NCBI GenBank assembly: GCA_013368315.1 | Contig: JAACJM010000005.1 | Coordinates: forward strand, 248,001 to 312,000 | DNA from: Tetrapyrgos nigripes | Taxonomy: Eukaryota; Basidiomycota; Agaricomycetes; Agaricales; Campanellaceae | Direction of reading: 5' to 3' | DNA: 64,000 nt | In this document: positions 45,138 to 56,394 of the stretch, piece by piece | Position numbering within the stretch: position 1 is the stretch's first letter | Layout: every line of letters begins with the position of its first letter | Notes under the pieces: generated by a model | Databases searched by the model: none | What the model was told of the DNA's origin: nothing | Seen by the model: the letters and a program-made list of their open reading frames with translations, nothing else | Made by a program: the position numbers and the translations under genes

Positions 45138-47740
45138 ATGCGCTTCTCCTCCAACTCCAACTGGGTCTACATCGACATTCCTCTCGGAGCTCTCGCACTC
45201 TACTATGTCGTGCGTCTTGTCCGAGATTACCAGCGTTCTAGACATAGGCTCCCATTACCCCCAGGACCTCGCGGTCTTCCATTGTTAGGAAATCTATTGG
45301 ATATGCCAAAAGAGAAGGATTGGGAGACATTTGCAAAGTGGAATGAAGAGTATGGGGATTTGGTTTCTGTGAGAGGTTAGTGGTCAAGCCCTTCTCGCAA
45401 CTAGTACATAGTTCTAACCACTCGTCCAGTCTTCAACCAAACATTCGTCTTTATCTCCTCCCCCCTCGTCGCGTCCGACCTCTTCGATCGTCAATCCTCC
45501 ATCTACTCTGACCGTCCCGTCCTCCCCATGGCCGGCGAACTCATGGGTTGGAAAAATTCCATGGGTTTTACACCCTACGGTTCTACCTGGCGGAAAATAC
45601 GCCGATTAAGTCATCAATTACTAGGAACCCCGGGGAGGGTAGAGGTGTTTCATGCTCACGAGGAGATGGAGACGGTCAAGCTTTTAAAGAGGCTGTTGGA
45701 GAGGCCGGAGGCGTTGAAGGAACATTTGCGCAAGACAGCAGGGGCGATTATATTGAGGATTTCGTATGGGTATCAAGTTAAAGAAGGTCCTCGGGATCCG
45801 TTTGTGGATTTGGTGAATTTAGCGGTGGAACAAGTCAGTCAGGCACTTGCGCCGGGGAGTTTTTTGGTTAATTTGGTTCCTGCGCGTATGTTTGTGTTTC
45901 TATGTCCGTTTCTTTCTTTTATTCTGTTTCGTTTATGTGTTTTCGTTTTGTGTTTGCAGTCCTGCACCTCCCCGAATGGTTCCCAGGCGCAGGGTTCAAA
46001 CAAATTGCAAAAGAATGGGGAAAGAGCCTCAGTGATACGGTTGAGAAGCCGTATGAGTATGTTAAGGAGCAGATGGTGAGTTTCCGCTCCTTATCCTCAT
46101 CCCTTCTTCCCCGTTAGTCTTCCTCTTTCGCTGTTTGCTGTTTGTTGTTCTCTTTTCGTCTTTCGTCATTCCTCTCTTTTTTCGATTGTTCGCTTTGCTA
46201 ACACTAATACGTACTTGTTTTCAAATAGGCATCCGGAACCAACGAGACATCCTTTGTCTCGAAACTTTTGTCCGACTCGGAAAAGAAGCTCGACTCAGAG
46301 GAAGAATTCGCGATTAAATGGGCAGCACAGAGTTTTTATGCTGGTATGTCATGTCGTTTTTTGTTTGTCGTTCCTCCTGCGTATTGATGACTGGCTGATG
46401 TTGGCTGTCACACGTACATGTAGCTGGTTCTGATACTGTGAGCCCCCCCCCTCTTCCACACACCAACCCCGTTAATGCTAATGCTAATCCTGCGCTAATT
46501 TCGAACCCGTCACCGACCCACAGACCGTCGGCGTCATCTACGAATTCTTCAAAATGATGGTCCTCTACCCCGATGTCCAAGCTAAGGCTCAAGAGGAACT
46601 TGACCGTGTCTTAGGGGCGTGGGAATCAGACTCGTCAGACCAGTGTAACGAAGACGGGGAAAAGAAGACGAGGAAATTGGAGAGACTCCCCCTCATAAAA
46701 GACCGACCCCACCTGCCGTATGTGGATGCGTTGGTGAAAGAGGTGTTTAGGATTTTTATAGTTGTTCCGATGGGTGAGTGCCTTTTCTTTTTTCTTCGTA
46801 TCTTACCATCTCAATTCTCACCAACTGACCTTTTCCCTTTCGCTTTTCTTTTCGCTTTTGCTTTTACCGTCGATGCACGGTGCACGACGTACATAGGCGT
46901 CCCACATATGGCCACCGAAGATAACATCTACAAAGGGTATTTCATACCCAAGGGAGCGATTTGTTTTGCTAATATTTGGTGGGTTATTTTCTTCTTCTTT
47001 TCTTACTCGTACGTACCCTTCGCTGATACTGACTGACGTTGCGCTTCCCCCACCGGCCACTCCCCACACACAGGAAAATGACCCACGACCCCGTCACATA
47101 CCCCGACCCAATGACTTTCAACCCCGAAAGGTTTTTAGGACCGAACCCTCAAAAGGATCCCAGAGAGTTGATGTTTGGGTTTGGGAGGAGGTGGGTTTTA
47201 TCTGCTTTTTGTCTTCTTTTTGTCTTTTACATTGCTGACCCTTTAATTATCCGTCTACTCTACTCATTCACCTTTCCGTTCCCTCCGAACCAAACACAGA
47301 ATCTGCGCAGGCCTCCATCTCGCTGACCTCTCCGTCTTTATATCCTGCGCCATGGTACTCGCCACGTTCAACATTGACAAGGCTTACGACGAAACCAGTG
47401 GTGCAGCTTTGATACCTGAGGAAGGGAGTACATCTGGAGCTGTTGTGTGAGTGTCCTCATTGTCATGTTTCGGCTGTCCTTTTTCTGTTTCTGTTCTTTC
47501 GCTCTTCCCATACTCATCCTCATTCCCGGGCCCATCCATCCATCGTCCATTGTCCAACCTTTCGCTTTCGCTTTCTTTTTTCACTTCTCTCGCAATCAAA
47601 TGACCACGGTACTGACATACTGATACCCTACACGCATACACGCATACACACTAATGACACGCAGCCATCCAACGGACTTTAAATGCACCATCACCCCCAG
47701 ATCTAACCATACGATTGCGCTTATTCAGGCCCAGGAATGA
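45138..47740 (+). CDS. Cytochrome P450 monooxygenase, paralogue B (OrdA/CYP64-like)
   Basis: Paralogue of 884-3342 on the same strand, with the same domain order and many shared intron positions. MRFSSNSNW precedes a short hydrophobic anchor (IPLGALALYYVVRLV) and the hinge PPGPRGLPLLGN. Key motifs are LLGTPGRVEVFHAHEEMET, EWFPGAGFK, I-helix YAAGSDT-T, ExxR as EVFR, MTFNPERFLG, and haem loop FGFGRRICAGLHLA. The codons around the introns are clean and no stop interrupts the exons. TGA is at 47738-47740. Compared with paralogue A it has an acidic/Lys insertion near 46640-46680 (EDGEKKTRK). The substrate is unknown. It is probably ER-anchored. Confidence 0.9.
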
Positions 47741-48710
47741 GGCTGAGGCTAAGTCGCTTTATCAAAGTTCCTTAGTATCAGAATACCCATGTAATGTAAA
47801 TATTAGTAGTACTGGATCCGGGAAACTCAGGGATTACATCTAGTAGCCTCGATAACCGTTCGTCTCAGACGCAACTCAGACGTGTTTTTGTACACGTATA
47901 CTTGAATCTGCGTTGACACGGGTGTCTTCAACTTGCTTTTCAACGACCATGGTCGTCGAGCCTCAATCCTCGAAAATGAAGCAATGTTGTGTATGCCTCC
48001 GACGGCGTTTTGGAGGGACAGTTGGGAGTTTTCGGTGGATTATTAGTATCGAGTAACAGTCCAAGTGACACTCATCATCTCCTGCCTCCTCCAAACGTAT
48101 TAGGATACTCCAGATTACAGAGCTCCCTCAACCCCACTCCACATCAATCCTCACTGCACTCTATCATCCCGACACTCCCGGGCATTTCTGCCCTTGAAAG
48201 GCTTGAAGGGATTTGTTGTAAAGACTCTTGAAAAGCAGGGAAGAGGACGTTGATTGATCCCTCGAGCCAATGACAGATGCTCACACGACGTCTTTTAATT
48301 ATCATTTTATCGGGAGGAAGGGGACGGTAAAGCTATCAGAAAGGCAGATTTTACTGCATATAGGGAGGGAGTTGGTATAAACAGACGGATCTCGAGTAAG
48401 GAGAAGGGTATGAAGATCAAGGATGCCAGGACCGAGAAATCCCGGACCGGGGGTAGGTAGGTAGGTTCCCCCAGAGGGGGTCTAAATTTTTTTTTTGACC
48501 CCCTCTACAACATGCTTCAAACCCCTTCCAGAAGCAATTTTGTTCTGAAAACCACACCTCAGCAGACTTATTGAAGGTTTTCCAACTGTGACCACAATAA
48601 TTTTAAGCTCTAAGCACAAGCCGGTCAGGATTGACCAAAGGTTCTCACCGCTTGGGAAAGTGCACATGACCAGAGGTCATGTGAAGATACTATATTAGGC
48701 AGGTAAGTAT
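47741..48710. other. Intergenic, with a short hairpin
   Basis: No gene is supported. GAGGGGGTC at 48474-48482 and GACCCCCTC at 48497-48505 form a perfect 9-bp stem around a T-rich loop. The preceding GGTAGGTAGGTAGGTTCCC is repeated at 48735-48755 next to the Copia LTR, so part of this region is probably old LTR-related sequence. Confidence 0.5.
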
Positions 48711-48896
48711 GTGTGAAATTAATATATATGGAAGGTTAGGTAGGTAGGTTCCCTCCACCAGGTCCTTAATTTTTTTTTCCGACCCCCAGTATGTAACTTT
48801 TTTTCGGAGCCCCTTGATGAAGATAGGAAAAAAGAATAGGGATAAAATATAAAAGGAAATTACTTGTTATGGGAGTAGGGACTCATTTCTTCAACA

Positions 48897-48909
48897 CTCC
48901 CCCTGAGTG
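48897..48909 (-). other. Polypurine tract of the Copia element
   Basis: On the - strand the purine-rich CAGGGGGAG stands directly before TGTTGAAG, the expected junction between polypurine tract and 3' LTR of a Copia element. Confidence 0.7.
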
Positions 48910-49065
48910 CCTACATCTCACCCTACTAGACCTGGTTCATTTCTTCAGCACTTCCAAATGCCTATGTTTCAGCCACAGTCAGACCCAACTCCTCTGGTTG
49001 CGATAGGGACTTAGTCATGAGATTGGTGATGTTGTCCTGAGAAGGAACATATTGGAACTCCAACT

Positions 49066-50567
49066 CCTTAGCCCCAGTCAAAAATGACGCCGACAGCTTC
49101 CGACAATTCCGACAGGAAACCTTGAGATCCGAGCTTGTCCGAGTTTTTCTGGATATTTCTGAGTATTTCTGATATTTTCTGTACCATGTATATGGCAACT
49201 CAGAAGCAATGCTTTGATGACACACATCAATGCATGTCGAGTTCGCAGACTCCGACGCTGACTGCGACGCAGACTTTAGAGTTTTCTTTCTGTGAGGTCA
49301 GTGAGCCTTTTGACGTCACCGACATCACGCTGCCCCAACAAAAAACGATGGGCTCCCCAATCTTTCTCGCCCAACTCAACTCTCACCACAACCACCACCA
49401 TCTTCCCTGTCTCTCCTCCCTTCTCCATCCCCTTTTCTCTCGCCTCCTTGCCTCCTTGTCCCTCTTGTTGGATTTTGGGTTTCCGCTGATGAGCTCGGAA
49501 GCTCGGAAATGCATAGATGCCTCCATTAACGAGTTCGATATATTAATTGTAAATATGATTGACTGCGAAAACCCCTATTTAGCTAGATATATACTGTTAT
49601 GTACGAATTGGGAACCTTGTGCGCTTGCAACGGGTTCCCTGCCTATCTGAATTTTACTTCTTGTTGCTCTGAAGTCTTTTCACTCGCCTACACTGAACGT
49701 AAAATTCAACACCTCTCCCCTTTCTCTCCACTGGAATACAACACAGTGAGTCATGACACCCTCTCACTGGATACGACCATATCGGTGCTTCAATGAATTA
49801 TCACAAAACTTTGTGCCGTTGCCCCTCACAAGCACATAGAAGAAACTAGAATGGAGTTTGTGGGATGGTCCGTTCTGGGTGAGACAATTAGAATCTTCCA
49901 GAGGTTTCTAGGTGTGTCTTCATGTTAGCTGATACTTGTACCATTGGCTCAAATCCCTTTCTCTGCCTCTCTTAGAGCCCAAGCGAGCACTGTATATGTG
50001 TGTTGTTTTACATTGAGGTGCGTGTGTGTGTGCTCTCATGCATATCTCTGCTCAGTTCTTCTTTTGTAGTTATTTGAAGGTCGTGGCATGCATGTCCTTC
50101 AGTATATGCACTCATGATTGGTGGATTGACAGCAGACTCGCAGGGTCACCAAAGGTACATTTCTGTGGTCTCTTGTAGTTACTTTGCTAACTTGTTTGTT
50201 TCAGTTTGTTCATTGGGGCTCAGGTACATTTGACTTCTTGGATGAGACAGCGTCAGCAGGTTTCATAAGGTGTCCGTATACATAGTTTACTTTAGTAGAA
50301 AAAGATGTACAATACTACGAAATGGATGATTTCTGATAATTTCTGACACTATCTGGCCTAGTCTGAAAGATGTCGTTGAACAAATCCTCGACTTTTTGCC
50401 CAGACATGACCAGAAATAGCCAGAAATAGTCAGAAGCAAATCCAGTATAGGGTCATTTTCCGACGTCTTTCTGGCCACATCCGAAATAGTTGGCAGGAGC
50501 TAGATTTTCGGAAGTGGTCGGTTATAGTCGGTTATGGCCAGCGTTGTTTTTGACTGGGCCTTAGCCC
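49066..50567. mobile_element. 1.48-kb TIR element nested in the Copia RNase H (non-autonomous, hAT-like?)
   Basis: The element body is about 49075-50556. Its ends are inverted repeats beginning CAGTCAAAAA and continuing about 16-18 bp (CAGTCAAAAATGACGC against CAGTCAAAAACAACGC). CCTTAGCCC flanks both sides (49066-49074 and 50559-50567), giving a target duplication of 7-9 bp whose exact length is blurred by C/G runs. Removing the element and one duplicate restores a continuous Copia reading frame across AVRAK-ELEFQYVP. Motifs of the TTTCTGA/CAGAAATA type cluster inside both ends in opposite orientation (49145-49182 and 50330-50440). No transposase could be recognised, so it is probably non-autonomous. 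CAG-ended repeats and a duplication near 8 bp suggest hAT, without proof. Confidence 0.85.
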
Positions 50568-53177
50568 TTACTGCATCTCGTATCCACGCCCATGCTGTAT
50601 CGAAGTGTTTTGTACATCCATGCTTTGTAGTTGCTTCAGTTAGGGAAATGGAACTGGTGTTATCAATGAGGATTTCCATCCCAACTCCTTTGAGAAACTT
50701 CACCATCCATTGCGCTTGCTTCCCAGCATTTATCATAGATAAATACTCTGCCTCTGTAGTAGATAGAGCCACAACTCATTATCTTGAAGAAGCCCATGAT
50801 ACCGCTCCCCCTGCCACCATGAAAATGTATCCCATTGTCAACTTCCTAATTGCAAGTCTGTTCTCCACTTTAATGTCTGCATGAGAAGTGTCTGCATACC
50901 CAACTGGCTTGAGCCTGTCTTTAAACTCCCCCTGGCAACGATGATATGTCAATTGGTAGTTAATTGTGGTCTTCAGGTATGCGAGAAGGTGCATTCCAGC
51001 TGCCCAATGCACTGGTCTTGGGTCGTTCACATATCTTTGGAGTAGGGTGACTGAGAATGAGATGTCGGGTTGGGTACCTTGGGTGATATGGTTTAAGGCT
51101 CCTACAAGGCTGTAGTAGTTCTTGTCAACCATGAACAATTTGTTGTTTACAGGGATGGGATCTGGTTGGCTGTCAATAAACTTGATGCCTGGGGAGAGTG
51201 GGGTATATTTGGGTGTGCAGTTTTGCATGCCAAATTGTTCCAGTGTCTTCTCAATGAGTGGTCGTTGATGAATGGATATTGCTCCTGTCTCCTCATCCTT
51301 CCTGACTGTCATTCCCAATATCACATCTGGTCTCCCATAATCCCTGAACTTGTGTCCCTCTGCAATCTCCTTCCTTACCCTTTCTCCATCTTCCCTGGTC
51401 AATGATACTCCTGTGACATCATCAGTATAGGTCACCGTGATGGTATATCCAGTTTCAGTTTGACAATAGTGTACACATGGATCTGCTGGGTTGGTGATAA
51501 AGCCAAGTTTTTGGTAATAGTCGTCAAGCATCCAATACCAATTGTTTCCTGCATCCATAGTCCTGTAGATATTAATATTCATCCATCTTGTAGACTGTAT
51601 CAGTTCTCAAAACCTTCCAGCAACTTGGTTTTGCATTGAGATATGCCCCAGTGAAGTCTCCTGACCATAGATCAAGTCCCTTGTATGCAGCTATAGCAAT
51701 AGTGAACTGCTTGGACTTGTATTGCACAACAATTGACCAGGTGTTGTCATAATGTACCCCTTTGACCTGATCATACCCCCTAACCACCAACTGAGTGCAC
51801 TGTTCAGTGATTTTCCCCTTGCCATTGTACCATAGAGTGTATAACCATTGCATGGTAATCACCTTCACGTCCTTTGGTCAGTGTACAGGTGTAAAGGCTT
51901 TTTGAGAGTCAAGTTTAGCCAGTTCTTTCTCCATGGGGGGTAGCCATAGGTCAGAATGAGTCATGGCTTCAGAGTACAACTTTGGGATCCAAGTGTTACC
52001 AGGCTGAAGTACTAGTGCTTCAGTATTGTTGGCAGCTGGCATATCTTCATCAAACTTGGGTAGTAGCTCATGTTTCTCATTGTTTGCCCATTCTTGGCCT
52101 TCTTTATCTGCCTCTCTTTCCCTCTCCTCATATTCCTTGGACTCCATAATGCTGTGTGAGGTTTTGTGTGTGGGATGAGGTATGAGTTGGTTGGGTTCCA
52201 CAGATCTCTTCTTGGGTTTGACAGGTCTGTTTTGGCTTTGGGGCATCTGGAACCTGTGGTGGCAGTGTTTCTCAGTTTGGAGATAGTAGAGTTGGTGCAA
52301 CTTGATTGAGGCTTTGGTTGTGATCAGCTGCGGTTTAATCAGAGGTCAATTTTGAGTTCTCAGTTTTCAGGGTTAGAAATTGTAAGTCTTCATCCTCCCC
52401 TTAACCTCAGAAACCCAATGTCCATTTGACCTTTCCTATACCACATTGCTAGTGTGATACACTGCATTTGATCCCCACTCCTTCACAATGTACACCTTTC
52501 AACCCATATATCCCACCATTTGCGCCTTGAATCCTCTTGTGTCCAATTTCTTTTTACCACTCTTCTCTGGGATGTTGACAAAACCAAGATGGGAAATGTT
52601 CTGGCATTGACCTGTCCAGAGCTCTTCAGGTATGTGACCACTTGAGTTTGGGAATAAGTTTTGAACATATGCAACAGACATCATTGCATGGCCCCACCAT
52701 GCAGGAGGTAACCCAGAATTGAATAGTGCAGCTCTAGTTCCCTCAAGAAGGACTCCAATACCATGCTCAGCAACTCCATTTGATGGGGATGTGTATGGTG
52801 CTGTGAACTCATGTTTGATTCCATGCTTTGTACTCCACTCTCGCATGAGTGCTGACCTCCATTCTGGTGCGTTGTCTGTCCTAACCCATTTCAACTTCTT
52901 CTCTGTCTGAACCTCAGCTTTCGTCTTCAAGGCATCAAGAATTTTTATGATGGTTTCAGCTGTATGGTTCTTCATCAACTCCACCAGCTTCTTTGCTGTT
53001 CCAGCATCTACTCCCACTAGAATATACAAATTTCTGCCTATGGATGTGACCTGGGCCAGTCCCCATACATCCAAATACCATTGGTAGTTGGCCTTGGTTA
53101 TGACCTCAGTGCTAGGGCTCTCAACTGTCCCATACATGTACACATTATGGGTACTGTAAATACGGTCTGTTCCCATA

Positions 53178-54689
53178 CCATCGCCAAGGTCAGGGTCAGT
53201 TGAGATGGTATAGGTATGCTATGGTTATACCTGTATTAGACTGTACCGTATACAGCTGGCACAGTTGTAATACGGCTACTAAGCTGATGCATCGCCTTGA
53301 CCATCACTACCATATCCACACTCTGACATTTACTAGGACCTAGGTAACACTGCCCAGTCACTACAAATTGTATTCACAAAGCTTGTGCAATACACTTTCT
53401 TTCTACTTAAGCTAGCCACCTTCCTATTTTTGGTATTGAAAATTCTTTGTGCCCCACATTGTGCTGACAATTGCAGTCTTGGAACCAAGGGTTGTGCAAG
53501 GGTCAAGGCATCATGTATTGCTTAACACCTCCATTATGCTCTCTTCATCAATAAAGACAGGCACTCAGACCAGGAAAATTCAAGTTGAAAATTTTAGTCT
53601 CATTTTCGTTCTCCACATACATGTGTGTGTTGCTCTGTAGCCTCAGACATACCTGGGTTTTGGATCTACCACTGGAGCCTTCAAAAGGCTGGCGTAGAAA
53701 TAAAGGTCTGTATAAACACTCCTCTCTTTCTCATCTCAGCCTCAGAATGGCAGACCAACATGAGGTCACGTTGCCACATTCTGCAGCATATCCATCTTGT
53801 ATTTCACAGAAAAAGCTTGTCCGTGATTGTGCAAAGGCCCTTCATACCAACTCCATACTAGCACAATCAAGGTCTTGGACCCTTGCCAATGTGGCAGCCT
53901 TCCTTCCAGCTTTTCTGGGTCTCTTGTCTTTATTGCTCTCACCTAGATTCTTAATCTCTTGTTTTGGATCTAATAGGTTTGAGTTCAGCTTATCTGTGGT
54001 GTACTTTGTTGCTTTCTCCACAGTCTACTCTCTGCTTTTGGGTGAGTGATTTTTCAACACAGCTATAAATCACTACTGACTCAAACCACCTAGTTACTTG
54101 TCTTTTTGGCCAATTGTATCAAAATTTGACCACAAGGATTCGACATCACCGTTCTCACTGGATGTACATGTCTGCCCGTTGTTGGAGGTGCTACATTGGA
54201 CAGACAGATCCAGCTCAGCCATTCATGATCTTTCTTTTTGGTCCTCTAACTAGATCCATTTCCATATGTCAATTTTGCTTTATTTTCAATGTCCTCTCAT
54301 AGTGATCAACAAAAGCACTACTCCCTATGACATTTTCGGACTCCTTTGGAGGTGTGGGCTCATGCCTAGAGGTGTCACAACTGGAGTATCACTCTTGATC
54401 TTTGGTTCTTGGCAGAATCTTCTGTTGGATGTACCACTCATTCAACAAGGGGTTCAAAGGGACCAAAGTGTTCAGATGCACACACATTTCATGGGTGGTG
54501 CTGGTATGTGCTCTTCATCTATTCAGATTTTTAGTTTTACATACCTTCGGAAATGTACAGATCTTTCAGAAATGCCAACTGATGACAACCGGGCAGGACC
54601 CTCCCGTATGTCTACTCCTTACCCTTTTTATCTATGCTGCATCTGACATTCATACAGGCACCTCGCAGTGAGTTGGCACAAACAGTCAG
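53178..54689. other. Unassigned region, gene-like fragments on the + strand
   Basis: Frames such as 53748-54049 (MADQHEVTLPHSA, then a hydrophobic stretch AFLPAFLGLLSLLLSPRFLI) and 54266-54646 (a Cys/Gly-rich sequence) have plausible donor and acceptor sites nearby, but I recognise no domain and cannot build one gene. The location between Copia and pogo remains makes unclassified transposon sequence likely. Confidence 0.35.
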
Positions 54690-55221
54690 ATGGCTCAGGC
54701 CATCCACGACATTGGGCTCAATGAGAATGGTGATGTTCTGAGGAAGCGAACTCATACTATACAAAAACCCGCCACTAGACCCATTCAGGACAGTGATCTC
54801 CCAAATCTTTTGGAAGTTTCTGACAGCAAGGATGAAGATTTCAATGGTAATGATACTGATATCGATGACAATATGTTTAGTTCAGATTCTGACATTTCTA
54901 ATGCAGAGGTATGTGTCTTTGATTCTTTGATTTGTCTACTGTTACCAAAAGTTCCTTCAGCTTGCTGACATCCTTCAGTCAAAAACCAATCCATCTGCTG
55001 ACCAAAAACACAAAACTCGGAGTAAGGGTAAAAATGTTCCACAGAAGCGTCGCTGGCAGAACATTCTAAATTGTTCAGATACATCAACCACCATGTTTTT
55101 CAATCAGGTACTTATATGTTTCAACAGGACTCCGAGTCCAGATCTAGTTCAAACTGACTCTCCAACTCCTCAAGCACCAGAGAAGTATATCTCTAATGTT
55201 CGATTTTCCCATATCTGCTAA
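54690..55221 (+). CDS. Small hypothetical protein, one intron
   Basis: Two exons join in phase: 54690-54908 and 54961-55221, with a 52-nt intron starting GTATGT and ending TTCAG. The 159-residue product starts MAQAIHDIGLNENGD, has a very acidic Asp/Ser-rich middle (GNDTDIDDNMFSSDSD), then a basic stretch (KHKTRSKGKNVPQKRRW). No known domain is seen. The charged, unstructured N-terminus resembles the leader of some fungal transposase ORFs. I infer no function. Confidence 0.35.
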
Positions 55222-56394
55222 TGATAGCTCTCATTACAGTCCCAGTGCCAGAACCCTATTTACACTGGGGGCAAGCTCATGGGAAGCAGAGGTCTGGCTC
55301 CCGCACAGGAAGCGGACCAAGACTTCACCATCACACCAGCCGGTAATCAAACAAGTAGATCCGAACTTAGGATACTCTTAGGATACTCAAGATGTACTTA
55401 GATTCCAATAATAACTGATGCCTAGCAACGGATTTTGAGATCCAAGATAGTTTTCTTTCAAAGAATACAATGGTAAAAGAATACAAACGCAAGATATATA
55501 TGTATGTACAACAACAATGAAAGCAAGCGTCGACAGCTAAAACAGGAAAAACAAAGGAACAACTTTAGGGAACTATCAAATGTGTGCAAGTCCTCTCGTC
55601 TCGACGAGAGGACTTCCTGCCACATTTCACTCAAACGAACGGAAAACATTGATTCGAGATAATACCTTACTATTCCATACCAAGAAGCTGGCCACCATAG
55701 CGTATTTTGAGGATTCCACCCAGCTCACAGCACCTACAGACTTAAAATTTGCGACTATAGGTAGTATAGGTTCTCATCTAAAAGATATGTGTGCCCCAGA
55801 TTTTTAAGTGTGGTGATGCGAGCTCAGCGAATATTTTGCAGAGACAGGTCCCAAATCAGCGAAAACCAGGAAGCTGGCCATGCATGAGAAAATTTGTAAG
55901 CAGCTGGGCCGCGTCACCTACCTGGTCTTTGTTTGCCGTGTATTCGTGCTAGTGTCCTCCTCGTACTACAACAGGTGGTCGGAGCTGAGGTCTGAAGGTA
56001 TTTCCATCCATCCTGAATTCTCAGAAATGCTAGAATTGATAATCACCTCAGATATTTCCCGGGATTGGCCAAAGCATGCACACCACTATCTACAGCACCT
56101 AGTATTATGACACCCAGCTGTTCCAGCCATTCCAGCCCTCAAATCTTTTCAGCCTTGACGAGGTGGGGATCTGCTTGAATAAAAACCGAATGGGATGTCG
56201 GGGAAAGGAGATCTTAGTGTTATTAGCACATCATCTCCTTCTGTGCGTTGTACTGACTTACATCCTGTTTGAGACTCAGGTCTGGTAAACCTGTCAACCC
56301 TGTCATCTCTACTGAGTCACCAAATGGCGATATGAATGAACTGGCTACGAAATAGTTCATCTGTATTCATATATCTGTACAGTCAATGCAATTG
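55222..56394. other. Unassigned region upstream of pogo 3' end
   Basis: Short frames only. The motif AGGAAGCTGGCCA or AGAAGCTGGCCA occurs near 55686 and 55870 on the + strand and twice in inverted orientation near 61040-61080, so the ends of an unrecognised repeat may lie here. Confidence 0.35.

Larger units (their letters stand above)
48711..53177 (-). mobile_element. Decayed Ty1/Copia retrotransposon, interrupted by a nested element
   Basis: Order on the - strand is integrase, reverse transcriptase, RNase H, polypurine tract, LTR, which defines Copia. The integrase core (53176-52499) shows LDVWG, RTDNAPEW and SNGVAEHGIG. A linker with SEAMTHSDLWLPPMEKEL and the RT (52300-50780) include DFTGAYLNAKPS and the catalytic YTDDVTG. 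RNase H gives ALSTTEAEYLS and, beyond the insertion, ELEFQYVPSQDN (48980-49065). Frames are broken by stops and shifts (for example at 51870-51880). CACTCAGGGGGAG (- strand, about 48897-48909) is the polypurine tract; the LTR then starts TGTTGAAGAAATG at 48896. Gag, protease and the 5' LTR were not found, so the element is 5'-truncated. The LTR's outer end near 48711 is a guess. Confidence 0.88.

Noticed and set aside
53178..55400. 5' part (gag and protease) of the Copia element or its second LTR
   Set aside because: The frames are on the opposite strand, and no copy of the LTR start TGTTGAAGAAATG was found upstream of the integrase.
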